In this document: positions 7,625 to 15,856 of the stretch, piece by piece | Layout of the letters: each line of letters starts with the position of its first letter | Numbering within the stretch: the first letter of the stretch is position 1 | DNA from: UBA12545 sp051024685 | Lineage (GTDB): Bacteria > Bacillota > DSM-521 > Neomoorellales > Neomoorellaceae | Assembly: GCA_051024685.1 (NCBI GenBank) | Contig: JAZHPA010000011.1 | Span: 5,811 to 69,810, forward strand | Length of the DNA: 64,000 bases | Direction of reading: 5' to 3' | Program-made: the position numbers and the translations under genes | The notes under the pieces: model-generated | What the model saw: only the letters and a program-made list of their open reading frames with translations | The model's database searches: none | What the model was told of the DNA's origin: nothing

Positions 7625-8581
7625 TCACCTTTCCAAATCCTCATACTCGGGAAAAGTAGCTACCAGGCCAGGGTAGAAGAGGTTTTGCCATCTAGGTTTC
7701 TGCAAATCGGCAGCCGTCAGTAAGTATTCACCTATAACAGGTAGAAGCGCCCGCCGCAGGCCGTTAATACCTGCGCGGTCAATGGTTTCTCCAATCCGCT
7801 CTCCCCTCTGGCCATTTTCCCGGTACCAGCGGATCACCGTTTCAATTACCGGAAAAACCAGTTCATCGGGAACCAGGGAAGCCAAGGGATAGGCCACATG
7901 GGGATGGCGTCCATGTTTCCCGCCTACATAAACTGCGTGTCCGCACCTGCCGCTCACCAGAGCATCGGTAGGGCAGCTGTGGACGCAATCGCCACATCCC
8001 AGACAGCGGTCGGGATCTCGTACGGGAAGATTATTTTCCATGGAAAGGGCGCCTTCGCGGCAGACCTCTACGCACAGGCCGCAGCCTATACATTTTTTAC
8101 TTTCCAGGACAGGCTCCATTTCCCCCTGGAACCCCAGATCGTTTTCCCGGGCCCTTACGCAGTCATTGGGACAGCCAGAAAAGGAAATTTTAAATTTATG
8201 GTGGAGATCCAGGCCGAAGTACCGGTTGTTGACTTCCAGCGCCAATTTTTGAGTGTCGACGAGGCCGCTGGGATTATACTCGCAGCCGCCACAGGCAATG
8301 GGCACCCGTACCCGCTTGCCGCAAGAAGCTATCCTTTGCCCGGCGGCGGCCAGCTCGCGGGTAACAGCTTCTATATCGTCTAATTTGATGTGTAAAATTT
8401 CCGGGGACATGCGCACTGAAAGATGTATCAGTCCTTGCCCGTACTTTTCCGCCACATCGGCAATAGCCCGCAGCCTCTGGGCAGTGAGCCTCCCGCCGGG
8501 AGCCATACAGCGCACCGTTACCATCTGCTTTTGCTTTTGGGGAATAAGCCCACCGGCCTTCAGTTCTTCCGGGGATAACAT
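7625..8581 (-). CDS. small siroheme-type sulfite reductase with two [4Fe-4S] ferredoxin motifs
   Basis: A 318-residue protein of the nitrite/sulfite reductase 4Fe-4S family. After a ferredoxin-like half domain (about 15-85) come Cys97/Cys100 and CPNDC (Cys137/Cys141), where siroheme and its coupled cluster bind, then two ferredoxin motifs at Cys164-174 and Cys193-203. This compact arrangement resembles anaerobic AsrC-like enzymes rather than large CysI. First gene of the sulfur operon, with GGGAGG before the ATG. It most likely supplies reduced sulfur to TusA and the carrier. The electron donor is not encoded nearby. Nitrite as substrate cannot be excluded. Confidence 0.8.
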   Translation of the reverse strand: MLSPEELKAGGLIPQKQKQMVTVRCMAPGGRLTAQRLRAIADVAEKYGQGLIHLSVRMSPEILHIKLDDIEAVTRELAAAGQRIASCGKRVRVPIACGGCEYNPSGLVDTQKLALEVNNRYFGLDLHHKFKISFSGCPNDCVRARENDLGFQGEMEPVLESKKCIGCGLCVEVCREGALSMENNLPVRDPDRCLGCGDCVHSCPTDALVSGRCGHAVYVGGKHGRHPHVAYPLASLVPDELVFPVIETVIRWYRENGQRGERIGETIDRAGINGLRRALLPVIGEYLLTAADLQKPRWQNLFYPGLVATFPEYEDLER

Positions 8582-8663
8582 GGAGTTTCCTCCCTTCGCG
8601 GTTGGTGATGTTTCTTTTTTTGTATGCGGGAGATCCCAAGGGTTGCAGCATTTGCAGGATATG

Positions 8664-8687
8664 ACTATTAAAGCAACTATTAAAGCA
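8664..8687. repeat. tandem 12 bp direct repeat in the sulfur-operon leader
   Basis: ACTATTAAAGCA occurs twice in immediate succession (8664-8675, 8676-8687); on the minus strand it reads TGCTTTAATAGT. A related ACTTTAATAT lies in the promoter just upstream. The repeats are in the 5' leader of the sulfite reductase operon and look like binding sites for a regulator. Confidence 0.5.
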
Positions 8688-8716
8688 ATACCGAGTAACT
8701 TGATTAACTTACTTGT

Positions 8717-8746
8717 ATATTAAAGTAAGCCAATCTCCTTTGTCAA
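8717..8746 (-). promoter_or_regulatory. promoter of the sulfur-assimilation operon
   Basis: Minus strand TTGACA (8746-8741) and TAATAT (8722-8717) with an 18 bp spacer. It leaves a leader of about 130 nt before the sulfite reductase ATG. Confidence 0.6.
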
Positions 8747-8795
8747 GATGGAGTCCGGCTGATTTATCTCCATTTTCGCTGGAGAGGCGATAAAG

Positions 8796-8824
8796 TTGCC
8801 CTTAATTTTTTTCTCTGCTATAAT
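8796..8824 (+). promoter_or_regulatory. promoter of the gatCAB operon
   Basis: TTGCCC at 8796-8801, 17 bp spacer, perfect TATAAT at 8819-8824, about 30 bp before the gatC start. It diverges from the sulfur-operon promoter. Confidence 0.65.
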
Positions 8825-8859
8825 GTTCCCGTGGTAAATCAGCCCAGGGTGGTGGAATA

Positions 8860-9144
8860 ATGCGCCTTAGCAAAAAGGAAGTGGAACACGTAGCACTGTT
8901 AGCGCGGCTTCATCTCTCCGAGGAGGAAAAAGAAGCCTATACCCAGCAGCTCAATACCATCCTTGATTATATGGAAAAATTAAATGCCCTCAACACCGAG
9001 GGCGTGGAGCCGACTGCCCACGTTTTACCTTTGCGCAATGTTTTCCGGGAAGACGCGGTGCGGCCAGGATTGCCGCGGGAAAAAGCCCTGGAGGGAGCGC
9101 CCACAGCCAGGGAAGGCCAGTTTAAGGTACCGCGCGTAGTTTAG
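8860..9144 (+). CDS. gatC: Asp/Glu-tRNA amidotransferase subunit C
   Basis: A 94-residue GatC, with the typical start (VEHVALLARLHLSEEE), the central LNTILDYMEKLN helix and the VLPLRNVFREDAV segment that wraps around GatA. With GatA and GatB it converts misacylated Glu-tRNA(Gln) and Asp-tRNA(Asn) to the amidated forms in the cytoplasm. First gene of gatCAB. Confidence 0.95.
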   Translation: MRLSKKEVEHVALLARLHLSEEEKEAYTQQLNTILDYMEKLNALNTEGVEPTAHVLPLRNVFREDAVRPGLPREKALEGAPTAREGQFKVPRVV

Positions 9145-9178
9145 CCTGCGGTGGACTAGGAAAGGGAGGGCTACTGGT

Positions 9179-10645
9179 TTGGAACTTTTTTATCGGAGCG
9201 CCCATGAAGTGAGCCAGCTTCTGGCCCGCAAGGAAATCAGCGCTGTAGAATTGACCCGGGCTGTCCTGGACCGGATAGAAGCGGTCGAGGGGCAGGTTAA
9301 AGCCTTTGTAACCCTGACGCCCGAGGTGGCCCTGGAGCAGGCCAGGGCAATCGACGCGGCCCGGGCTAGAGGGGAGGAACTGGGCCCTCTGGCGGGCATA
9401 CCCATGGCCCTGAAGGACAATATTTGCACGGAAGGAGTGCGCACCACCTGCTCTTCCAAGATGCTGGAAAATTGGGTGCCGCCCTATGATGCCTTTGTGG
9501 CCAAAAAGCTCAGGGAAGCGGGGGCCGTTTTGCTGGGCAAGCTTAATATGGACGAATTCGCCATGGGGTCCTCGACGGAAAATTCTCGGTTTTTCCTTAC
9601 CCGCAATCCCTGGGATCTGGAGCGGGTACCCGGCGGTTCCAGCGGGGGACCGGCAGCGGGGGTGGCTGCAGGCGAGGCCTTTTATTCCCTGGGTTCGGAT
9701 ACCGGCGGATCCATCCGCCAGCCGGCCTCCTTTTGCGGCGTGGTGGGCCTGAAGCCCACTTATGGTCGAGTTTCCCGCTCCGGCTTAGTGGCCTTTGCTT
9801 CTTCCCTGGACCAGATCGGGCCCATTACCAGGGATGTGACCGACTGCGCTTTAGTCCTACAAGCCATTGCCGGCCACGATCCGGCGGATTCCACCTCGGC
9901 CGACCTGCCGGTTCCCGATTACCTGGAGGCTCTGCGGCCCGACATAAAGGGTCTTAAAGTGGGTGTACCGCGGGAATATTTTGCCACGGGGATGGAACCG
10001 GAGGTAGCCACTCTGGTCCGCCGGGCCATCGACCGGCTGGCCGACCTGGGGGCTATTTGTGAAGAAATTTCCCTGCCCCATACGGAGTATGCCCTGCCGG
10101 CCTATTACCTGGTGGCCCCGGCGGAAGCTTCCAGTAACCTGGCCCGTTACGACGGCGTGGCCTACGGTTTCCGGTTGCCGGGCAAGGATATTGTGGACAT
10201 GTATATGAAGACGCGCAGGGAAGGTTTCGGCCCCGAAGTAAAGCGGCGCATCATGCTGGGGACTTACGCTTTAAGCGCCGGCTACTATGACGCCTATTAC
10301 CTCAAAGCCCTCAAAGTGCGCACCCTCATACGCCGGGACTTCGAGGAAGCTTTTCAACGCTACGATGTCCTGGCTACGCCTACTTCACCCACCGTAGCCT
10401 TCCGCCTGGGAGAAAGGGTGGCGGACCCCCTGGCCATGTATTTATCCGACCTGTTCACTATTCCGGTAAATATGGCGGGGTTGCCGGCCATCTCAATACC
10501 TTGCGGCTTCAGCCAGGGCTTACCGGTGGGCTTGCAGCTTATTGCCAAACCCTTTGCGGAAGAGACCCTCTTCCGCGTGGCTTATACCTTCGAGCAGGCT
10601 ACTGCGAGTTTGCGGCGGTGGCCCCAGTTGGGAGTGGTGGCCTGA
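9179..10645 (+). CDS. gatA: Asp/Glu-tRNA amidotransferase subunit A
   Basis: A 488-residue amidase-signature enzyme that hydrolyses glutamine to supply ammonia to GatB. The Ser-cisSer-Lys triad is visible as the ALKDN lysine near residue 79, GGSSGG near 154 and GSDTGGS(I)RQPA near 175. TTG start with AAAGGGAGGG 9 bp upstream. It overlaps gatB by one base, so the two are translationally coupled. Confidence 0.95.
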   Translation: MELFYRSAHEVSQLLARKEISAVELTRAVLDRIEAVEGQVKAFVTLTPEVALEQARAIDAARARGEELGPLAGIPMALKDNICTEGVRTTCSSKMLENWVPPYDAFVAKKLREAGAVLLGKLNMDEFAMGSSTENSRFFLTRNPWDLERVPGGSSGGPAAGVAAGEAFYSLGSDTGGSIRQPASFCGVVGLKPTYGRVSRSGLVAFASSLDQIGPITRDVTDCALVLQAIAGHDPADSTSADLPVPDYLEALRPDIKGLKVGVPREYFATGMEPEVATLVRRAIDRLADLGAICEEISLPHTEYALPAYYLVAPAEASSNLARYDGVAYGFRLPGKDIVDMYMKTRREGFGPEVKRRIMLGTYALSAGYYDAYYLKALKVRTLIRRDFEEAFQRYDVLATPTSPTVAFRLGERVADPLAMYLSDLFTIPVNMAGLPAISIPCGFSQGLPVGLQLIAKPFAEETLFRVAYTFEQATASLRRWPQLGVVA

Positions 10646-12075
10646 TGGAATACGAAGCGGTCATCGGCCTGGAAGTCCATGTGGAGCTTAAGACGGAATC
10701 CAAAGCTTTTTGCAATTGTACCACGGCCTTCGGCGGCGAACCCAATACCCATGTTTGTCCTGTTTGCCTGGGGTTGCCGGGAGTGCTGCCGGTGATCAAC
10801 CGCCGGATGGTGGAGTTCGGCTTAAGAACGGCCTTAGCCCTCAATTGCACCATTGCACCTCTGTGCAAGTTTGATCGCAAGAATTATTATTATCCGGATT
10901 TACCTAAGAATTACCAGATATCGCAGTACGATATGCCCTTGGCCCGGGATGGCTATCTGGAAATCGAAGTGGACGGGGTGAAAAAGCGGATCGGCATTAC
11001 CCGCGTCCACATGGAGGAGGACGCCGGAAAACTCATCCATGTAGAGGGCCCGAACGGCGATTATTCCCTGGTGGATTATAACCGGGCCGGCGTGCCTTTG
11101 CTGGAGATCGTATCCGAACCCGATTTGCGCTCGCCGGAAGAAGCCCGGGCTTACATGGAGAAATTAAAGGCCATCCTGGAGTATATTGACGTCTCGGATT
11201 GCAAAATGCAGGAAGGGTCCCTGCGCTGCGATGCCAATGTTTCGGTGCGGCCTAAGGGCTCCACGGCCTTTGGAACCAAAACCGAAGTGAAAAATATGAA
11301 CTCTTTCCGCGCCCTGCAACGGGCCTTGAGCTATGAAATCGAGCGGCAAATTGCGCTGCTGGAAAAGGGAGAGCGGGTAGTCCAGGAAACCCGGGCCTGG
11401 GACGAAGAGAAACAGGTAACCTATACCATGCGCAGCAAGGAAGAAGCCCATGATTATCGCTATTTCCCCGAACCGGATCTGGTACCCCTGGCCATTGACC
11501 AGGAATGGATTGAAAGGGTGAGGGCCAGCCTGCCGGAGTTGCCCGATGCCCGGCGGGAGCGTTTGATCCATCAGTATGGTCTGCCGGAGTATGATGCCGG
11601 CATTATTACCGGTTCCAGGGCCCTGGCCGACTATTTTGAACGCACGGTAGCCCTCTTTCCCGATGCCAAGCAGGTTAGCAACTGGCTGATGGGCGATTTC
11701 TTACGCCTCCTCAATGCCCAAGGCCTGGAACCCAACCAGGCGCCGGTAACGCCGGAAAATTTGGCGGAGCTGCTGAAGCTCCAGGAGGAAGGGGTTATCA
11801 GCATCAAGATTGCTAAACAGGTTTTCGAGGAGATGTTTGCCACCGGCCAAGGAGCGCGGGAGATTGTCCAGGCCAAGGGATTGGTGCAGATTAGCGATGT
11901 GGCCGAACTCACTTCCATTGTGGAAAGGGTGCTGGCCGCCCATCCCAAGGTAGTAGAAGACTACCGCAATGGCAAGGAAAAAGCCCTGGGGTTCCTGGTG
12001 GGCCAGGTTATGAAGGAGACCAAAGGCAAGGCCAACCCCGGCCTGGTGAATCAGCTTCTCAAGGAGCGCCTGTAA
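10645..12075 (+). CDS. gatB: Asp/Glu-tRNA amidotransferase subunit B
   Basis: A 476-residue GatB: EAVIGLEVHVEL at the N-terminus, the cysteine-containing CPVCLGLPG segment, the KNYYYPDLPKNYQISQYD region and a C-terminal YqeY/tail domain. It phosphorylates and then amidates the tRNA-bound Glu or Asp using ammonia from GatA. ATG overlaps the gatA TGA (TGATG). A frame open upstream to 10501 is only overlap with gatA. Confidence 0.95.
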   Translation: MEYEAVIGLEVHVELKTESKAFCNCTTAFGGEPNTHVCPVCLGLPGVLPVINRRMVEFGLRTALALNCTIAPLCKFDRKNYYYPDLPKNYQISQYDMPLARDGYLEIEVDGVKKRIGITRVHMEEDAGKLIHVEGPNGDYSLVDYNRAGVPLLEIVSEPDLRSPEEARAYMEKLKAILEYIDVSDCKMQEGSLRCDANVSVRPKGSTAFGTKTEVKNMNSFRALQRALSYEIERQIALLEKGERVVQETRAWDEEKQVTYTMRSKEEAHDYRYFPEPDLVPLAIDQEWIERVRASLPELPDARRERLIHQYGLPEYDAGIITGSRALADYFERTVALFPDAKQVSNWLMGDFLRLLNAQGLEPNQAPVTPENLAELLKLQEEGVISIKIAKQVFEEMFATGQGAREIVQAKGLVQISDVAELTSIVERVLAAHPKVVEDYRNGKEKALGFLVGQVMKETKGKANPGLVNQLLKERL

Positions 12076-12090
12076 AGGGGGAGCGGAAAC

Positions 12091-12768
12091 TTGGCCTGGC
12101 CAGGCGTGCTTTTCGATTTGGATGGCACCCTTTTGGACACTTCGGATTTGGTTATCAAATGTTTTCAATATACTTTAGCACCCCACCTGGGGCGGCAGGT
12201 AGATCCCGAGGAAGTTTACCCTTATTTTGGCGCGCCCTTGCGGGAAGGTTTGGCAGCTTTCTTGCCGGAAAAGGTGGAGGAGATGCTTCCGGTTTACCGC
12301 CGTTATAGCGAGGAGCATTTTGATAATCTGGTATGCCTCTGCCCCGGGGTTAGAGAAGGGTTGGAAAAACTGCGGCGGGCCGGAATCAGGCTGGGCATCG
12401 TCACTTCCAGGGTACGGGATACCACCCTTTATGGCTTGCAGCTCTTCGGGCTGCAAGACTTTTTCCAGGCTATCGTGGCCCTGGAAGACGTGGATAACCA
12501 CAAGCCGGGTCCGGAGCCGGTGCGACGGGGAGCAGAGCTCCTGGGGTTACCGCCGGCGGCCGTCTTAATGGTGGGAGATAGCCCTAATGATATTGCGGCA
12601 GCCCGAGCAGCCGGGGCGGCTTCAGTGGCCGCGGGTTGGAGTTGCGTACCCCGCCAGCGTTTGCTGGAAGCGGGTCCGGACTTCTGGGTGGATTCCATGG
12701 AGGAGCTGGTGGCCCTGGTATTGGGGGATGACGCGGCTAGAAGAGAAGCGGGGGTGAGGAAATGTTAG
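12091..12768 (+). CDS. HAD-superfamily phosphatase (PpaX/Gph-like)
   Basis: A 225-residue HAD hydrolase with the four motifs in order: DLDGTLLDT (residues 9-17; nucleophile and acid Asp), TSR (about 110), Lys in NHKPGPEP (about 138) and GDSPNDIAAA (about 162). A helical cap follows motif I. This type includes phosphoglycolate phosphatase and pyrophosphatase PpaX; the substrate cannot be read from sequence. TTG start after GGGGGAG. Overlaps the next gene by 7 bp. Confidence 0.8.
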   Translation: MAWPGVLFDLDGTLLDTSDLVIKCFQYTLAPHLGRQVDPEEVYPYFGAPLREGLAAFLPEKVEEMLPVYRRYSEEHFDNLVCLCPGVREGLEKLRRAGIRLGIVTSRVRDTTLYGLQLFGLQDFFQAIVALEDVDNHKPGPEPVRRGAELLGLPPAAVLMVGDSPNDIAAARAAGAASVAAGWSCVPRQRLLEAGPDFWVDSMEELVALVLGDDAARREAGVRKC

Positions 12769-13511
12769 GTTTTTTCCGGGAGCTTAGGCAGGCCTTAGCC
12801 ACCAACCGGCCTGCCGTGGCAGCCAGAATCGTAAGGGTTATTCCTGAAGGAGATACCCGGGTTAGGCCCGGCGCTAGAAAGCTTTATTACTGCGACGCCG
12901 AGGGGTATGGCAGCCTTGGGGACCCCCAGCTAGATGCCCTAGTGGCGGCGAGGGTGCCGGAGATTTTCGCCCGGCGGCGGCCGGAACTGGTCAGCCTGGC
13001 CCTGGGGGATAGAGAGGTGGAGCTATTCCTGGAGCCGGTACTGCCTGAGCCCCATGTTTTGGTTCTGGGCGGCGGCCATGTGGGCCAGAAGGTAGCCGCC
13101 CTGGCCAAGGAAGTGGGCTACCGGGTTACGGTGGTGGATGACCGGCCCGCCTTTGCCAACCGCCAGCTTTTTCCCCGGGCTGACGCGATCGTCTGCCAGG
13201 ATTTTGAAGGGGCTCTGCGCCAGATTCCCATCGACCCGGCCACCTATATTGTGATTGTGACCCGGGGGCACCGCCATGATTATGAGTGTTTGCGCCAGGT
13301 GATTCATTCCCCGGCCGCTTATATCGGCATGATCGGGAGCCGCCGCAAGGTCAAGGGCGTCAAAGATCGCCTGCTGGCCGAAGGGATTGCGGAGGAAGCC
13401 CTGGCCAGGATATATGCTCCCATCGGCCTGGACATCGGGGCGGAGACCCCGGCAGAAATTGCCGTGAGCATCCTGGCCGAAATTATCAGGGTATACCGGC
13501 AAGGAAGATAG
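12762..13511 (+). CDS. XdhC-type maturation protein (Rossmann C-domain)
   Basis: A 249-residue XdhC homologue. The first ~90 residues are a divergent, shortened XdhC/CoxI N-domain; residues about 95-245 form the XdhC C-terminal Rossmann domain, with VLGGGHVGQKVA at its start and IGSRRK plus the PIGLDIGAETPAEIAVSI ending that defines the family. XdhC proteins bind molybdenum cofactor and insert the terminal sulfido (or selenido) ligand into xanthine-dehydrogenase-type enzymes. Likely clients are the hydroxylase at 38820-41381 or others outside the window. Confidence 0.85.
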   Translation: MLGFFRELRQALATNRPAVAARIVRVIPEGDTRVRPGARKLYYCDAEGYGSLGDPQLDALVAARVPEIFARRRPELVSLALGDREVELFLEPVLPEPHVLVLGGGHVGQKVAALAKEVGYRVTVVDDRPAFANRQLFPRADAIVCQDFEGALRQIPIDPATYIVIVTRGHRHDYECLRQVIHSPAAYIGMIGSRRKVKGVKDRLLAEGIAEEALARIYAPIGLDIGAETPAEIAVSILAEIIRVYRQGR

Positions 13512-13598
13512 AATTAGAGGGAAAATTAATTAAAGTAGAAGGAAAATGGCCGAAAATGTTGTATAGATGTAAATAATGATCTAGTAGGTGGGGCCTTA

Positions 13599-13925
13599 AT
13601 GGATAAGGAACTGGTGGATACCGTAGTTAATTTATTGGAACAGGGAGAAACTTTTGTGCTGGCTACCATAGTACGGACCAAGGGTTCCACTCCCCGGGAA
13701 GTGGGTGCCAGCCTCGTCGTCCTGCCCGACGGCAGGATGTTCGGTACCATCGGCGGCGGCTGCGCCGAGGCCGAGGTACGGCAGCGGGCCCTGGAGGTAC
13801 TGCAGAAGAGAAAAGCGGGGCTGTACCGCCTGGATCTTACTGCCGAGGTGGCCGAAGACGAAGGCATGGTCTGCGGGGGTATTATGGACGTGTTCTTGGA
13901 GCCTTTAGGAGGTCAGACATGCTAG
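13599..13925 (+). CDS. XdhC/CoxI N-domain protein
   Basis: A 108-residue protein that is only the XdhC_CoxI domain: KGSTPREVGASLVV, GTIGGGCAEAEV and a MVCGGIMDVFLEPL ending with the conserved Cys. It complements the preceding ORF, whose own N-domain is divergent, so the two probably work together in cofactor insertion. ATG follows GTAGGTGGGG. Its last 7 bp overlap the regulator gene. Confidence 0.8.
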   Translation: MDKELVDTVVNLLEQGETFVLATIVRTKGSTPREVGASLVVLPDGRMFGTIGGGCAEAEVRQRALEVLQKRKAGLYRLDLTAEVAEDEGMVCGGIMDVFLEPLGGQTC

Positions 13926-14455
13926 GGAAAAAAATCCGTCAAATCCGCCGGGATAGAGGCATGAGCTTAAAGGATGTAGCGGAAAAAACCGGACTTACCT
14001 CCAGTTTCTTAAGTCAGGTGGAGCGTGACCTGGCCGATCCTTCGATAACTTCCCTCCGTAAAATAGCGGAGGCCCTGGAAGTACCTATCTTTTACTTCCT
14101 TCTAAATCATGAGGATCACAGCCCCGTAGTCCGTCGGGACAAGCGCAAAGTTTTAAAGTTTCCCCAGTCTCATCTAACCTATGAACTGCTGTCTCCCGAT
14201 CTCAACCGTAAAATGGAAATCATGATGGCCCGCCTGGAGGCGGGGGCCGTTAGCTGCGACGAACCCCTTTCCCACCCGGGAGAAGAGTGTATTGTGGTCC
14301 TGCAGGGTTGTATGGAAATCGACATCGGGGGAGAGGTATACCGGCTGGAGGAAGGGGACAGTATTTATTACTATGCTGCCGTCCCCCACAAGCTGTGGAA
14401 TCCGGGAGATAAGGAACTGGTGTTCTTATCCGCTATGACTCCGCCTTTATTCTAG
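13919..14455 (+). CDS. XRE-family regulator with C-terminal cupin domain
   Basis: A 178-residue protein: helix-turn-helix at residues 1-60 (GMSLKDVAEKTGLTSSFLSQVER) and a cupin barrel at about 100-178 (HPGEECIVVLQG, then EGDSIYYYAAVPHKLWNP). Proteins of this HTH-cupin layout are usually small-molecule-responsive regulators. Its overlap with the XdhC-type gene and its position before yqeC suggest that it controls the cofactor-maturation genes, perhaps by sensing a purine or cofactor; no ligand can be assigned. Confidence 0.85.
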   Translation: MLGKKIRQIRRDRGMSLKDVAEKTGLTSSFLSQVERDLADPSITSLRKIAEALEVPIFYFLLNHEDHSPVVRRDKRKVLKFPQSHLTYELLSPDLNRKMEIMMARLEAGAVSCDEPLSHPGEECIVVLQGCMEIDIGGEVYRLEEGDSIYYYAAVPHKLWNPGDKELVFLSAMTPPLF

Positions 14456-14468
14456 CCTTTTAGGTGGC

Positions 14469-15839
14469 GTGAACCTCTCCATGGAATTGCAGATCGGGCT
14501 GGGACTGGGAGAGAAGGAAATAGTTACCTTGGTGGGGGCAGGGGGGAAAACCTCTGCCCTTATTTGTTTGGCCCGGGAACTGGCGGACAGGGGCAAACGG
14601 GTGATAGCCACTACCACTACGAAGATGCTGCGGGAGCAGGCCCGCATCCTGGCCGAACCCCTGTGCCGGCCGGAAATTTCTGAGCTGGTGGCCAAGGTAG
14701 CTGCAAGGCTGGAAGCTTCCCGCGTGGTGACCTGCGGCCGCGGCATAGGGCCGGAGGGCAAGCTCTTGGGCCTGGCCCCGGAAGCCATCGCCCGCCTCGC
14801 GGACCTGCCTGCGGACTATATTTTAATCGAAGGGGATGGAGCGGCCGGAGCCTGGCTGAAGGTGCCGGCCGCCCATGAACCGGTTATTCCGGCGGTGAGC
14901 ACCCTGGTGGTTACGGTTATGGGCCTAAAGGTCTTGGGCTATCCCCTGGAAAGGCCGTGGGTGCACCGCCCGGAGCTTATCCCGGGCCTTTGGGGGACAG
15001 GGGAAATACCCCGTCAGGTCGACATGGAGCTGGCGGCTCACCTCCTGACCCATCCCCAGGGGGGGCGCAAAGGAGTATCTCCTTCGACCCGCTGGGCGGT
15101 GCTCCTCAACCAGGCGGAGGAAGATTCCAGACAGCGGGCCGGCCGGCTCCTGGCCGAGAAGCTGTTGAAAAAAGGTGCGGAAAGGGTAATCCTGGGGGCG
15201 GTCAAAACCGAGGCTCCTGTAAGGCAAGTACTGCGATCCCCGGCTCCCCCTGCCAGCCGGGTGGGTATAATAATTCTGGCCGCCGGAGAAGGGCGGCGCT
15301 ACGGGGCGCCTAAACAGCTTCTACCCTGGCAAGATAAGACCATATTGCAGCACGTGGTAGAAGTGGCCCTGGCAGCAGGTTTGGGAGATGTAGTAGTGGT
15401 CCTGGGCCACGCGGCCAACGAAATAGCCCGGGTATTGCAACAGTACCCGGTAAATCTGGTCTATAACCCTGCCTACCGGGAAGGCATGAGCACTTCCCTG
15501 CAAGCCGGTTTGAGGGCTCTGTCGCCTGGAGTCACCGGCGCCCTGGTGGTTCTGGGGGATCAACCGGGAATCAGCCCTTCTGTGCTCCGGGCCGTGGGGG
15601 ATGCCTACCTCCGCCAGGGCAAAAAGCTTGTAGCCCCCCTATACGGTGGGAAACGGGGCAACCCGGTGCTGGTGGATAGCGCCCTCTGGGAAGAACTGGG
15701 CCATCTCCGGGGTGACCAGGGCGCCCGCCGCCTTTTTGAGCGCTATCCGGGAGAAGTCGGCCTGGTACCGGTGGACTGTCCCGGCGTAATTTACGATATA
15801 GATACCCCCGCCGATTACCGGCGCTGGGTGAAGAAATAG
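14469..15839 (+). CDS. yqeC: YqeC-MocA fusion: selenium-cofactor protein plus Mo-cofactor cytidylyltransferase
   Basis: A 456-residue two-domain protein. Residues 1-~245 match YqeC, the putative selenium-dependent hydroxylase accessory protein, with a P-loop-like VGAGGKTS near residue 20, TTTTKM and LIEGDGAAG. Residues ~260-456 are a MobA-like nucleotidyltransferase of the MocA type: LAAGEGRRYGAPKQLLPW, GDQPGIS and the end DIDTPADYRRW. MocA attaches CMP to molybdopterin for hydroxylases. The fusion joins selenium handling and cofactor cytidylylation in one chain. GTG start; the ribosome site AGGTGG is close to it. Confidence 0.85.
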   Translation: MNLSMELQIGLGLGEKEIVTLVGAGGKTSALICLARELADRGKRVIATTTTKMLREQARILAEPLCRPEISELVAKVAARLEASRVVTCGRGIGPEGKLLGLAPEAIARLADLPADYILIEGDGAAGAWLKVPAAHEPVIPAVSTLVVTVMGLKVLGYPLERPWVHRPELIPGLWGTGEIPRQVDMELAAHLLTHPQGGRKGVSPSTRWAVLLNQAEEDSRQRAGRLLAEKLLKKGAERVILGAVKTEAPVRQVLRSPAPPASRVGIIILAAGEGRRYGAPKQLLPWQDKTILQHVVEVALAAGLGDVVVVLGHAANEIARVLQQYPVNLVYNPAYREGMSTSLQAGLRALSPGVTGALVVLGDQPGISPSVLRAVGDAYLRQGKKLVAPLYGGKRGNPVLVDSALWEELGHLRGDQGARRLFERYPGEVGLVPVDCPGVIYDIDTPADYRRWVKK

Positions 15840-15856
15840 AGGAGGGGAAAAGGACA

